A stretch of DNA of 64,000 bases. It comes from Leptospira sanjuanensis (GTDB lineage: Bacteria; Spirochaetota; Leptospiria; Leptospirales; Leptospiraceae). Below the pieces are notes generated by a model. That model saw nothing but the letters and a program-made list of their open reading frames with translations, was not told the DNA's origin and did not search any database. Where the stretch lies: NCBI RefSeq assembly GCF_022267325.1, contig NZ_JAIZBG010000001.1:3105001-3169000 (forward strand), given 5' to 3'. Shown in pieces: positions 52,993 to 64,000 of the stretch (position 1 is the stretch's first letter; each line of letters begins with the position of its first letter). A program made the position numbers and the translations under genes.

Positions 52993-53847
52993 ATGAAAGA
53001 TTCTTTTTTTAAAGACGCGTTTTATTACTGGAACGTATTGAGCGTCGATATAGTATGCGGCGCGGTCGCTTCGGCGTGGTTCGCTTCCTCGCTTCTCCAA
53101 ACGCAAATGAGAACGGCATTTTGGATTTTATTACCCGCGTCCGTTTGGGTCATCTACAGCGCGGATCATCTGATCGACGGCTGGAAATTGGGAGAAAACA
53201 GCGCGAACGAACGGCACGCATTCCATTACAAAAACAGAATTTTCTTAAGTTGGATTACGATGATCGCCGCGGTTTTGTGTTTTGTCTGCGGGATTCTGTT
53301 TCTGCGGGAATGGGTCGTAAACGTCGCTTTGATTTTGGGAATCTTCGTGTTTTTGCACGTCGTTTTTGCCTATCTTCAAATTTCCTTCTTTTGGAAAGAA
53401 TGTTCCGTTTCCGTTCTTTATACCGCCGGAGTTTGGTTCGGTCCGATTTTGCTGACGCAAAAATCCGCCTTCGAAACCTGGACGCCCTGCGCTCTTTTCC
53501 TTTTAACGGCACTTTGCAATTCTTTCGTGAATTCTTATATGGAAAAGGAAATCGATCGCAAAGAAAACGTGGAATCGATTCTCAAACAAATTTCTCCCGT
53601 CACTTTGAGAAAGACCGTTTATACGTTAGCCGCAATCGGAACTGCCGGAATTCTTTTTTGGTTTTTCGAAAGTTCGGAGCGGATTCTTCCCGAATGTCTG
53701 TATTTGGGCTTGGGTTATGCGATTTCTGCCGGGATTTTACGATTTGAAACTTCGTTTCAGAGAAACCGGTTTTACAGACTTTTCGGAGAAGGTTATTTCA
53801 TCCTGGCCTGTATTCCGGTTCTGATTCGAAGGTGGCTTACGGTTTAA
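52993..53847 (+). CDS. UbiA-like membrane protein
   Basis: A 284-residue protein with eight or nine hydrophobic helices. [13 protein letters not shown] and [21 protein letters not shown] take the places of the two Asp-rich motifs of UbiA prenyltransferases, but both are only partial (one Asp pair and Glu/Asp instead of DxxxD). The family fits best with a divergent UbiA-like group. It could attach an isoprenoid or alkyl group to an aromatic or lipid acceptor. The neighbouring, convergent CarF-type lipid desaturase makes a lipid role attractive but unproven. It overlaps that gene's end by 11 bases. Confidence 0.6.
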   Translation: MKDSFFKDAFYYWNVLSVDIVCGAVASAWFASSLLQTQMRTAFWILLPASVWVIYSADHLIDGWKLGENSANERHAFHYKNRIFLSWITMIAAVLCFVCGILFLREWVVNVALILGIFVFLHVVFAYLQISFFWKECSVSVLYTAGVWFGPILLTQKSAFETWTPCALFLLTALCNSFVNSYMEKEIDRKENVESILKQISPVTLRKTVYTLAAIGTAGILFWFFESSERILPECLYLGLGYAISAGILRFETSFQRNRFYRLFGEGYFILACIPVLIRRWLTV

Positions 53848-54538
53848 CCGCGGGAGGAATTCTTAAAATCCAACGAAGCGCTTCGTAAAACTTCGTAGCT
53901 TTTAAAATCGGGTTCAGCCATCCGGTTGTGATGCAGAAATACGTGTCGTGTGGGGCCGTGTGATGAACCTTGTGGTGTTCCGGCCCTAAAATCAGTTTAT
54001 ATTTTTGTAATATTTTTATCACGGGCAAAGGAGAATCCTGATGCGCCCATTTATGAATCTGGTTGGTCGCGAAAATTCCCCACAAAAGGAAAAACCAGAA
54101 CAACGCGAAAAGCGAACTGAAAACGCCAGCAGATTCCCAAAAGAAAACATAATATACTAATATAGGTAACGAAACGAGACAATTGTTTCCGTTCGTCTCG
54201 ATAAAATCGTGTCTCGTAATTCCTTTCGGATCCACGTGATGATCGCGGAAAGGAAAGATGAAAGCGGGGCCGAGAACGGGGGTGTTTTCCGAACCGATGC
54301 TATCCCCCAAAAAGTGGACCAATCCGGAAACGAAATCGGCTCCAAGCCAGGAAAGGAAAATCACGGCAGGCACGGCCCAGATCAAATACGAATGGGCCGC
54401 GAAGTCGTTTTGAAAAAGGTTCGCGAGTTTATAGCCGAGATAAACGGAAAGAAAAACGAACGCGATTATGCTGAGTGTCTCGAAGATTCGATGAACGGTT
54501 AAGTCCGGTTTCGGAACGGGAGTAAGTTCGGTATTCAT
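53837..54538 (-). CDS. CarF/TMEM189-type plasmanylethanolamine desaturase
   Basis: A 233-residue integral membrane desaturase. The whole His-motif set of the Kua/TMEM189/CarF family is readable: [18 protein letters not shown] (His75), [27 protein letters not shown] (His100, 101, 110), NQIHKWAH (His162, 166), [24 protein letters not shown] (His188, 189, 192, 193). The human and myxobacterial members introduce the vinyl-ether double bond that makes plasmalogens using oxygen. A leptospiral homologue implies aerobic plasmalogen synthesis or a related desaturation. No ether-lipid synthesis gene is adjacent. It is convergent with the UbiA-like gene. Confidence 0.88.
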   Translation of the reverse strand: MNTELTPVPKPDLTVHRIFETLSIIAFVFLSVYLGYKLANLFQNDFAAHSYLIWAVPAVIFLSWLGADFVSGLVHFLGDSIGSENTPVLGPAFIFPFRDHHVDPKGITRHDFIETNGNNCLVSLPILVYYVFFWESAGVFSSLFALFWFFLLWGIFATNQIHKWAHQDSPLPVIKILQKYKLILGPEHHKVHHTAPHDTYFCITTGWLNPILKATKFYEALRWILRIPPAVKP

Positions 54539-54604
54539 ACGATTGCCTGGTGTATTCTTATCACAAGTAAGAATTCAGGCGATATTTTTTCCGTCAGGAA
54601 ACTC

Positions 54605-54790
54605 TTGAATCGTAAAAAAATGAAACTTTACAGCCGAGTCCGCGATTCGATCCTTCTTGATATGAGCCCTCTTTCCTTCAATACGCCCGGTCTTTTGTTC
54701 CCCGCGATTTCTCTTCTGATGCTTGCTTATTGGATGCGATGGATCGCGGACGAACAAATTCCGATTCGCACTAAAGAATTCTTGAAGTAA
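54605..54790 (+). CDS. Short DUF2721-like protein (possibly truncated)
   Basis: A 61-residue ORF beginning with TTG after AGGAAA. NTPGLLFPAISLLMLAYWMRWIADEQIPIRTKEFLK resembles the first membrane helix of DUF2721 proteins (typical FPAISLLLLAY). Full members are over twice as long, and no continuation is visible in the other frames before the SDR gene. It may be a small one-helix protein or a decayed remnant. A reader should treat this as tentative. Confidence 0.5.
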   Translation: MNRKKMKLYSRVRDSILLDMSPLSFNTPGLLFPAISLLMLAYWMRWIADEQIPIRTKEFLK

Positions 54791-54867
54791 GAGAGTTTCT
54801 CCGTAATTCTCGCTTTTTAAAAAGAAATCGGAATCCGGAAATCGGCGTACGAAAGCGGGAGTTCAAT

Positions 54868-55674
54868 ATGAGCGCAGCGTTTTACAAAGACAAGGTGGTG
54901 TGGATCACGGGAGCCTCTTCCGGCATCGGGGAAGAACTCGTAAAGGAAGCGGCCAAACGGGGAGCGAAAATCGTTCTTTCCGCCAGAAGAACCAAGGAAT
55001 TGGAAAGGGTCAAAAAAGAATGCGGCCTCACCAAAACGAACAGCCTGATTCTTCCTTTAGATTTAGAAGATTATAAAAAACTAAAGAACGTTCCCAAAAA
55101 GGCGATCGATCAATTCGGAAGAATCGACGTTCTCATCAATAACGGGGGAATCAGCCAGCGTTCCTTCACGTATGAAACCTCGATCGATACGTACGAGAAG
55201 CTGATGGACGTGAACTACTTCGGAAACATCGCGTTGTCCCTCGCCGTTCTTCCGATCTTACGCAAACAAAAGAGCGGAGTCATCGCTTCGATTTCGAGCG
55301 TAGCCGGATTGTTCGGAGTTCCTCTACGCAGCGGTTACAGCGCGACAAAGGCGGCCCTCACCGGTTTTTACGAGGCCCTTCGCGCGGAAAACGTCCGGGA
55401 GAATATTCAAGTTTCCTTAATTTATCCCGGCTTTATAAAAACTCAAATCTCCAACAACGCCCTTAAAGGCGACGGAAGCAAACAAGGTAAAATGGATTCC
55501 GTGATCGAACAAGGAATCCCCGCGGACGAATGCGCCCGCAAAATTCTGGACGGAATCGCGGAAAAGAAACACAAGATCATCATCGCAGGTTCGAGAGAAA
55601 GGTTCGGAATTTTTATGTATAAATTTTTTCCGGGGATTTTTGCGAAGATGATCGCAAAAACGAAAGTCCACTGA
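54868..55674 (+). CDS. Short-chain dehydrogenase/reductase
   Basis: A 268-residue NAD(P)-dependent oxidoreductase. VVWITGASSGIGEEL binds the cofactor, NNGGISQR follows, and the catalytic Tyr157 and Lys161 are in SGYSATKAALTGFYEALR. The C-terminal hydrophobic stretch (RFGIFMYKFFPGIFAKMIAK) resembles DHRS7-type members that associate with membranes. GGGAG precedes the ATG by a few bases. Substrate unknown; neighbours suggest lipid metabolism. Confidence 0.9.
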   Translation: MSAAFYKDKVVWITGASSGIGEELVKEAAKRGAKIVLSARRTKELERVKKECGLTKTNSLILPLDLEDYKKLKNVPKKAIDQFGRIDVLINNGGISQRSFTYETSIDTYEKLMDVNYFGNIALSLAVLPILRKQKSGVIASISSVAGLFGVPLRSGYSATKAALTGFYEALRAENVRENIQVSLIYPGFIKTQISNNALKGDGSKQGKMDSVIEQGIPADECARKILDGIAEKKHKIIIAGSRERFGIFMYKFFPGIFAKMIAKTKVH

Positions 55675-55813
55675 TGGATCGTTGTGTTGACGATCAAGTG
55701 TTCGGATTTTTGCAAACGAAATTTCGACTTGGAAATAATTTGTCGGAACAATCGTTGTGATTTTTTTAAAGTTGCAATCGATTCAAAAAAATCTTTAGGC
55801 GGACTTCGCATCC

Positions 55814-56761
55814 ATGGCAAAGAATTATATTCGGTTTCAGAAAAAGAAGAACATCGATTGGGCTTTACTCGATAACGGAAGAATTCTCCCGTTGGGCTGC
55901 GGAGATCTATCGACAAAAGACTTTCTCGAATTTTTACGGAAGAAAAAGAAATCAACCAAACTCAAATCGATCTCTTCGGAAGGAGTTTCGATTTTATCGC
56001 CGATCACGGCTCCTTGTCAGATCATTTGTCAAGGCGCGAACTATAGGCAACATCTGATCGAATCGGGTTTGAATCCGGACGATAAGAATTACAATCTCTT
56101 CTTTACAAAATCGGACGCGTCCTTGTTTCCGCCGATCGGCGACATTGTGCGTCCCTTGCATGTAAAACTTCTGGATTACGAGATCGAACTCGGTCTTGTT
56201 TTCGGAAAAGGATTCGATTCCGATTTGAATCCGAATCCGGAAAACGTCGCCTCGCACGTAGCAGCGTTCTTTATGGCAAACGACGTCTCTGCGAGGGATG
56301 TTCAACTTCCTCAATTGCAATGGTATAAGGGAAAATCTTACCGCACCTTTTGTCCGTCCGGCCCGCATCTTACGGTTTTGGAACCGGGAGATTTCGAACG
56401 TTTGGATTCGCTGGAATTGACGTTGACCGTTAACGGAGAAGTCCGTCAAAGGGACAAGGCTTCCAATCTCGTTTTCAAACCGATCGAAAGCATCGTAGAA
56501 CTATCACGTTTTTGTAATATTGCTCCGGGTGACGTTTTGTTGACGGGAACTCCTTCCGGTTGCGCGCTCCGCGCACCGGGGAAACTCGTACAGGCGTTGG
56601 GCGGTTTTCTTTCCGAAAAAACGAAATGGAAGTTGTTCGTCAAAGGTCAAAGCAAACGAAGCCAATACTTACAACCGGGTGACGTCGTCCGTTCTTCGAT
56701 CCGCACCGTTGACGGCAAGATCGATTTGGGTGAACAGGTTTTGAACGTGATCGCCGAGTAA
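55814..56761 (+). CDS. Fumarylacetoacetate hydrolase family protein
   Basis: A 315-residue enzyme with the FAH C-terminal fold. The metal-binding motif is [15 protein letters not shown] (Glu-Glu ligand pair) with [31 protein letters not shown], and the later [14 protein letters not shown] is typical. It likely hydrolyses or decarboxylates a dicarbonyl compound. It is downstream of the SDR gene with a 140-base gap. It is not an obvious member of a tyrosine pathway here. Confidence 0.88.
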   Translation: MAKNYIRFQKKKNIDWALLDNGRILPLGCGDLSTKDFLEFLRKKKKSTKLKSISSEGVSILSPITAPCQIICQGANYRQHLIESGLNPDDKNYNLFFTKSDASLFPPIGDIVRPLHVKLLDYEIELGLVFGKGFDSDLNPNPENVASHVAAFFMANDVSARDVQLPQLQWYKGKSYRTFCPSGPHLTVLEPGDFERLDSLELTLTVNGEVRQRDKASNLVFKPIESIVELSRFCNIAPGDVLLTGTPSGCALRAPGKLVQALGGFLSEKTKWKLFVKGQSKRSQYLQPGDVVRSSIRTVDGKIDLGEQVLNVIAE

Positions 56762-57248
56762 GACGAACGTACGGATCTCCCGCGGAGCTCCGAATGTGTT
56801 ATACCAACGAACGGCAGCGGAAAACGTTAGACGAAATCACGTCTTCCGCAAAGAGCCGTTCGCCGTTTTGTCAACGTAATTTTGTGCCCTTTTGTTTGTC
56901 GGACCAAACGTTGCGTTCGAAAGAAAGCGTAAGAGTTCCCACACTTTTAGGATCTCGGTGAATCGCCTGTTTTTCCGGTTTGCGGGAGTTCCCACGACCT
57001 TTCCGATTTCAATAAATCATCCGTATTTCCAGTCCGAAGGAGTTCCCACACTCTTTCGAAAACGGAAAGATCCCGGATAACGGCCCGCAAGCGACACGCA
57101 CGGCTTGGTCCGAGTCTTCGAGGACCGAGCGGGACTCCGCGAGCCGGAAGTGGCGCGGTCCGCGTGGGAACTCTTACGAAATTCAAACGAACTCGTTGCG
57201 ATTCCAACGCGGATGCGGCCAAAAATATTTCCGAAGGAGTTCCCACAC
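56762..57248. other. Repeat-dense gene-free stretch after FAH gene
   Basis: About 490 bases between convergent genes hold five copies of the GGAGTTCCCACA motif (56931-56944, 56983-56996, 57039-57050, 57163-57173 inverted, 57236-57248) and copy C of the GC-rich hairpin element (57101-57145). No gene is credible here; short ORFs run through the repeats. Confidence 0.65.
57101..57145 (+). repeat. GC-rich dispersed hairpin element, copy C
   Basis: Starts CGGCTTGGTCC and contains the 25-base block identical to 9535-9559 (57121-57145). GGCTTGGTCC can fold against AGGACCGAGC around GAGTCTTCG. It is embedded in a cluster of GGAGTTCCCACA motifs. Confidence 0.7.
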
Positions 57249-58862
<1,614 letters not shown>

Positions 58863-58864
58863 TT

Positions 58865-58892
58865 AAAAAACAAGAACCGATTCGCGATTCTT
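58865..58892 (-). terminator. Candidate expression-platform terminator of TPP riboswitch
   Basis: On the minus strand AAGAATC and GGTTCTT (one G-U) pair around GCGAATC, followed by G and six T. It lies between the aptamer and thiC, the position expected of a transcription-termination platform. The stem is short, so this is tentative. Confidence 0.5.
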
Positions 58893-58954
58893 CCTTTGAA
58901 ACTTCCTAGACGACTCGAAACGAATGGGAACAAAGATAGAATCGTTTGTATGAT

Positions 58955-59040
58955 CCGTTTTCCTACGCAGGCCTTATCCTGATCAGGTTCCGGGGACTCT
59001 CTCAGAGGCTATATTGTTTAGCCCCACCCCCAACGGTTTC
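58955..59040 (-). promoter_or_regulatory. TPP riboswitch (THI element)
   Basis: Minus-strand reading shows the conserved TPP aptamer parts: GGGGTGGGGC at the 5' stem, CTCTGAGAGAG (contains CTGAGA), AACCTGATCAGGATAA and GGCCTGCGTAGGAAA. It precedes thiC by about 140 bases. When thiamine pyrophosphate is abundant it should shut off thiC, probably through the hairpin at 58865-58892. Confidence 0.93.
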
Positions 59041-59421
<381 letters not shown>

Positions 59422-59505
59422 CCCTGTGTCCGGGATTCAGGAAAATAGAAACAACCTCCGGAAACACAATCAAATCAAAATTGAATCGTGAGTAAGGAGT
59501 TATCA

Positions 59506-60465
<960 letters not shown>

Positions 60466-60493
60466 GATTCTTTCCTAAGAATCGAATTTGCAA

Positions 60494-60521
60494 AAAGGCT
60501 CTCCTTCGAGAGCCTTTTTTT
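60494..60521 (+). terminator. Terminator after ompL1
   Basis: AAAGGCTCTC and GAGAGCCTTT pair perfectly around CTTC, followed by more T (TTTT). It begins 29 bases after the stop codon. Confidence 0.92.
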
Positions 60522-60613
60522 ATACCACTCGCTCCAAAAAAGTTTGAAGAACCTTGACAGCAACCGATTCGAATTTAGCGTCCTAATTCAACCATCCGTT
60601 GAAAGAAGCGTAA

Positions 60614-61585
60614 ATGATCTTGGACCCACGTCGATTCTCCGTAACAAAGCCTTATTGGCTGACGCTCTGCATCTTACTCTCCTTCTCCCTTTGCGATAAC
60701 CTTTCTGCAAAATCTTATTTCGTTACAGGCTTAGGTCTTCAATTCGATTTGGGAAATATGGGAGAAGTCATCACCAAAGACGGGATCAACTCGGGACAAT
60801 ACCATACGGTTCAATCTTCGAATGCCTGCGACCCGAGCGTTGCAGTCTGTAGTCAAAACGGATTCGTAAACGGCGTCGCGCTCCGAAGATTGGTCGTTCC
60901 CGAAAATAGACTGATCACGATCGAGCGCACTACGGGCGGAGTATTTCAGGCAGAGAGCGCGCATGGCGCGATGGTTGGCGGAAATATCATGACCGGTTTC
61001 GAAAAGGATTTCGGAAAATATTTTTTCTGGAGAATCTCCGCAAACTACACACAGAAGATCGCAGGCGGCGTTACAAAAGCGAGTTTCATCGGATATCGTT
61101 TTATCGACGCAAACTGGAACTTTCAATCCTTGGTTGTTCCCGCGACGATCGGGATCAAATTAAACGTCAGCGACGATGCGGCCGTTTATATGGGAATGGG
61201 TTTAAATTATTATACGGGAGGCTGGGGTCTCCGAGGCAGAAACGATTCTAAAACAGTCGCGGACACGTTAGACGCTCTTATCGTCAGCGTTCCGCAGCTT
61301 GCATTGGTTCGGGATCTTTTGAAGGACGGTCCCGATCCTCCTTCTGTTCGGGAAAACACTCAGTTTAGAATTTCGGGATTTTCCCCGAATTGGCTGATCG
61401 GAACCCAAGCCCGGATTACGGACAAGGGTTACGTTTTTTTAGAAGTGGAAACCGTGTTCGCATCTAAAATGGATTCGACTACAAGCCAGTCTTTAGGAAC
61501 CATTCTCAACCTTTCCCCTACTCCGGCCTTTCCGATTCAAGTCGGGGGTCAGACGTATCGGGCTGGTTACAAGCACGAGCTTTGA
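60614..61585 (+). CDS. OmpL1 paralogue
   Basis: A 323-residue protein that aligns with OmpL1 from signal peptide to last residue. The N-terminal part is longer (MILDPRRFSVTKPYWLTLC, then ILLSFSLCDNLSAKSYFVTG). Shared blocks include GLQFDLGNMGEVITKDGINS, RLVVPENRLITIERTTGG, KYFFWRISANYTQKIAGGVTKA, KLNVSDDAAVYMGMGLNYYTGGW, GTQARITDKGYVFLEVET and GYKHEL. Loop regions differ most, as expected if surface-exposed. A TTGACA at 60554-60559 may be its -35. It lies behind the ompL1 terminator, so it has its own promoter. Weak Shine-Dalgarno. Confidence 0.9.
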   Translation: MILDPRRFSVTKPYWLTLCILLSFSLCDNLSAKSYFVTGLGLQFDLGNMGEVITKDGINSGQYHTVQSSNACDPSVAVCSQNGFVNGVALRRLVVPENRLITIERTTGGVFQAESAHGAMVGGNIMTGFEKDFGKYFFWRISANYTQKIAGGVTKASFIGYRFIDANWNFQSLVVPATIGIKLNVSDDAAVYMGMGLNYYTGGWGLRGRNDSKTVADTLDALIVSVPQLALVRDLLKDGPDPPSVRENTQFRISGFSPNWLIGTQARITDKGYVFLEVETVFASKMDSTTSQSLGTILNLSPTPAFPIQVGGQTYRAGYKHEL

Positions 61586-61587
61586 GC

Positions 61588-61712
61588 CGTGAGAGTTCCC
61601 GCATTCGGTGCGAAAGAGGGCTGTGCACGTTTTGTAAGAGTTCCCACAAACGAATCACCGAGCGATTTGAAAACCGCAAACTTTCAGAGAACGTCCGCAG
61701 GAGTTCCCACAA
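61588..61712 (+). repeat. Three GAGTTCCC(A/G)C motifs after ompL1 paralogue
   Basis: Copies at 61589-61600 (GAGAGTTCCCGC), 61639-61650 (AAGAGTTCCCACA) and 61699-61712 (GCAGGAGTTCCCACA) follow the stop codon of the OmpL1 paralogue, the first within about 5 bases of it. Confidence 0.6.
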
Positions 61713-61742
61713 ACGTTCTCTTTCGTTCGACGGTCGCGCGGT

Positions 61743-61798
61743 GAAACGCTCACTACGGGTCGCGTTAACTCAGCGAAACGCTCACTACGGGTCGCGTT
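61743..61798 (+). repeat. Tandem direct repeat, 32-base period
   Basis: A 24-base unit (GAAACGCTCACTACGGGTCG plus CGTT) occurs at 61743-61766 and 61775-61798. The second copy ends one base before the last base of the acyl-CoA dehydrogenase gene. No function is known. Confidence 0.65.
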
Positions 61799-63499
61799 TC
61801 AAGGAGCCATTTCGTACGCGTCTTTGTAAGAATAAACCTTTTCACAAACGCGGTTAAAAAGCGCTTCATCCTCTTCCGGTTTAAAGATCATCGCGAGACA
61901 TTTTTCCATCTGTGCTTTGGTACTGCTTCTCTTTGAATAAAGTTGAAGCGCGTATTTCGAAAAGTCGCGGACCATAAAATCGAAAATCTGGCTCAATAGA
62001 TCGTCCTCTACCTTCTCGATCGCGGCGTTTTCAATCAAAAGCTGACCATAAGCGACTAACGTAAAAAGTTCTCCGAGAATAAGCATAAAATCCAGATCCT
62101 TGGACTGTTTAGAATCCGGCGGAGTGTTTTTCAGAAAGTCTTTCAAAACCTCGATCTGTTTTCTGAAAATCTTTACGTTCGGAAGATTCACGCTCGCATA
62201 TACTTCGTTGTAATCCGGAAAAGTGATCTTTTCAAAACCTTTGGAAGTCGTTCCTTGATTGAAAAGGAAGTCGTCATTTTGAAAGCCGTCCATCTTCGGA
62301 ATTTTCGGAAGCGAAGAATTCGGTTCGAAGAAATAATTGTTCATGAACTTAATGATCAAGGCCATGTTTACATGCGCCGTTCCTTCAAGCTTAGGAAGAC
62401 CGCGGATGTCTTTGGCGGCCATTTCGAAATACATGTTCTTCTCGAAACCTTTCGCTGCGATCACGTCCCAAAGAAGATTGATAACTTCTTCTCCCTGCAT
62501 CGTCACCTTCATCTTCACCATCGGATTGAAGAGAAGATAACGTCTATCCGTTGCGGACGCGGATCTCATATAATCCTTCGCTCTTGCGGCAAACAGTTTC
62601 ATGGAGAAAAGTCTGCAATACGCATCGACGAACATTTGTTTGATTTGGGAGAATTCAGTCACTCGGCGATTGAATAATTTTCTTTTAGAAGCGTGATTGA
62701 GAGCCTCGTAAAAGGAATGTGTGCAGATTCCGATGGAAGCCCAACCGAGATTGTATTTGCAAACGGCGATCGTACTGAGCGACGCGTCCCAAGCTTCTCT
62801 GTCTTTGGAAAGAATATCCTTTTCCTCGATCGGATAATCCTTGAGACCGTATTCTCCCACATAGCTCTGCGAGTTGACCACGTTCTGAATCAGTTCGTAA
62901 TTCTTGTGTCCCGAGTTCACGGCAAAGAAAACGTAATTTCCCGTGTCCTTCATCTTACCGAAGGTGGAAACAATCGCGGCTTTGTTCGAATTTCCGATAT
63001 AGTATTTTCTCCCGTTGGCGACGTAGTTTCCGTTGCCTTTGTTTTCCAAAGACATTTCGCTGGAGATCAAATCGGCTCCGTGATCCTTTTCGGAAAGTCC
63101 GAACGCGAAAATTTCGCCGTCTTGCAGAAGTTTGGCGGTCTTGTGTTTGATTTCTTCGTTCTTGCTGTTCCAGATCGGACCGAGACCCAACATAGAAACC
63201 TGCCAAGTATACCAATAGCAAAGACCGTAAAAGCCCGCGATCTCGTTGAAGTCGCAGATCCGAGTCGTATCCCATCTGGAATCGCTCGGTCCGTATCCTG
63301 CGGGCGTCATCAACGTTGCAAAAACCTTTTCCTGTTTTTGAAACTCGAGAAAATCCGCATACCAAGTTTGATTGCGATCGTCTTCTTTTAACTTGTTCTT
63401 CCCTTTCTTTTCGAAAAAGGCAATCGTACGTTTCATAATGTTTCTGGATTTTTCATCCAGATGTTTGTATTCCGTTTTGTTTGGGTTTAATAGATCCAT
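61799..63499 (-). CDS. Acyl-CoA dehydrogenase family protein
   Basis: A 566-residue flavoenzyme of the acyl-CoA dehydrogenase fold. FAFGLSEKDHGADLISSEMSLENKGNGNYVANGRKYYIGNSNKA is the substrate/FAD segment, SIGICTHSFYEALNHASKRKLFNR and the block ending GLPKLEGTAHVN are conserved in the family, with Glu in PKLEGTAHVN likely catalytic. The extra ~180 C-terminal residues are helical. It oxidises fatty acyl-CoA, probably as part of beta-oxidation, the main carbon route in leptospires. It stands alone. Confidence 0.88.
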   Translation of the reverse strand: MDLLNPNKTEYKHLDEKSRNIMKRTIAFFEKKGKNKLKEDDRNQTWYADFLEFQKQEKVFATLMTPAGYGPSDSRWDTTRICDFNEIAGFYGLCYWYTWQVSMLGLGPIWNSKNEEIKHKTAKLLQDGEIFAFGLSEKDHGADLISSEMSLENKGNGNYVANGRKYYIGNSNKAAIVSTFGKMKDTGNYVFFAVNSGHKNYELIQNVVNSQSYVGEYGLKDYPIEEKDILSKDREAWDASLSTIAVCKYNLGWASIGICTHSFYEALNHASKRKLFNRRVTEFSQIKQMFVDAYCRLFSMKLFAARAKDYMRSASATDRRYLLFNPMVKMKVTMQGEEVINLLWDVIAAKGFEKNMYFEMAAKDIRGLPKLEGTAHVNMALIIKFMNNYFFEPNSSLPKIPKMDGFQNDDFLFNQGTTSKGFEKITFPDYNEVYASVNLPNVKIFRKQIEVLKDFLKNTPPDSKQSKDLDFMLILGELFTLVAYGQLLIENAAIEKVEDDLLSQIFDFMVRDFSKYALQLYSKRSSTKAQMEKCLAMIFKPEEDEALFNRVCEKVYSYKDAYEMAP

Positions 63500-64000
63500 T
63501 GATTTATCTCTTCATGATTTTCATTTCGACAAAAAGCGTTTCCGAAAATAAATACGAAGGTCGGAAAGGCTCTAAAGGAGAATCGAATCGGTGAAGGAGA
63601 AGTAAATCAGAAATTTCCATTCAGATTCGATTTCGATCAAGAATTTAATAAGAAATCGGCGATTTAAGGCAAAATAGAAACTCGCTTTTTTTACCGAATT
63701 CTGTTTGTTAGCGGAATTTACAGCTTGTCCCAAAACTTATTCCTACTTGGTTCGAAAAACAAGCGCAAGGTTCTGTCTCTGACGCTGCGATTCATAGAGA
63801 GCAGTGGCGCTGAGTTTCCCGCTGCGATCATAGAGAGCAATGTCATTGAATTTTCTTCGGGACAGGTTTTATCATTGAAGCGAAATCATTCCTAAAAAAG
63901 AAATCCGCCGTGTCAATCCGGCAATCATCCTTGATCGAAACGGCGATCCGACCAAAGGACAATACGGATAACATTGGTATATTATTATTTTCTTAATTTA
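63500..64000. other. Gene-free terminal stretch
   Basis: About 500 bases with no convincing gene. A near-exact repeat GCTGCGAT(T)CATAGAGAGCA occurs at 63784-63803 and about 63831-63849. It may belong to a mobile-element remnant or to a gene that continues beyond the window; I cannot tell. Confidence 0.45.

Noticed and set aside
63784..63849. Near-direct repeats at the right end as insertion-sequence ends
   Set aside because: Only one imperfect repeat pair is visible, no transposase is present in the window, and no target-site duplication can be defined.

Overview
The window is chromosomal DNA of a spirochaete of the genus Leptospira, most likely from the pathogenic (P1) side of the genus. 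The genus call rests on ompL1 (the classic leptospiral porin), an LruC-type lipoprotein, DUF1564 and DUF1554 proteins, spirochaetal lipoboxes and dispersed GGGAGTTCCCACA intergenic motifs. Species cannot be fixed by reading alone. I see no tRNA, rRNA, CRISPR array, phage or complete insertion sequence; this is ordinary chromosome with many short intergenic repeats.

Layout. 1-1.5 kb: leuA behind a leucine-rich leader peptide and attenuator. 1.7-5.9 kb: RND efflux pump plus TetR regulator, with a four-half-site palindromic operator. 6-9.2 kb: two lipoproteins, an alpha/beta hydrolase and a DUF1564 protein, then a gene-free, repeat-bearing stretch. 9.8-17.4 kb: thiolase, two Leptospira hypotheticals, a rof/acyltransferase pair, DUF2804, a membrane protein and an aldo-keto reductase. 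17.4-25.9 kb: truD, a MarR-doxX pair with three matching operators, GMC oxidoreductase, GNAT, VOC, HI0933-type flavoprotein, a second DoxX, pirin and SRPBCC. 26-32.7 kb: hybrid histidine kinase, then a divergent ilvB-ilvN-trpE-trpG cluster behind a Val/Leu leader peptide and attenuator, and tpx. 32.7-41 kb: alcohol and aldehyde dehydrogenases, an ATPase-HDOD fusion, LruC lipoprotein, and a NarL-type two-component pair. 41.4-45.8 kb: a self-contained exosortase system (PEP-CTERM-tailed VIT protein, exosortase, small protein). 45.8-51.3 kb: a tightly coupled cyclase/FecR/FN3/DUF1554 surface operon. 51.4-56.8 kb: YHS protein, MscS channel, UbiA-like membrane protein, CarF/TMEM189-type plasmalogen desaturase, SDR and FAH-family enzyme. 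57-63.5 kb: thiC under a TPP riboswitch, ompL1, a tandem ompL1 paralogue, and an acyl-CoA dehydrogenase.

How it fits together. Two distant branched-chain loci (leuA and ilvBN) each carry a short ORF rich in the end-product codons followed by a stable hairpin and U-run, so both look attenuated by ribosome stalling. Tryptophan synthesis genes ride on the ilvBN transcript. Several regulators sit beside matching palindromes (TetR/RND, MarR/DoxX), and an orphan palindrome pair precedes the alcohol dehydrogenase. The envelope is well represented: ompL1 pair, LruC, several lipoproteins, the exosortase module and the cyclase operon.

Limits: all assignments come from reading translated sequence and motifs without database searches. 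Starts were chosen by Shine-Dalgarno sequences, overlaps and family length where possible.
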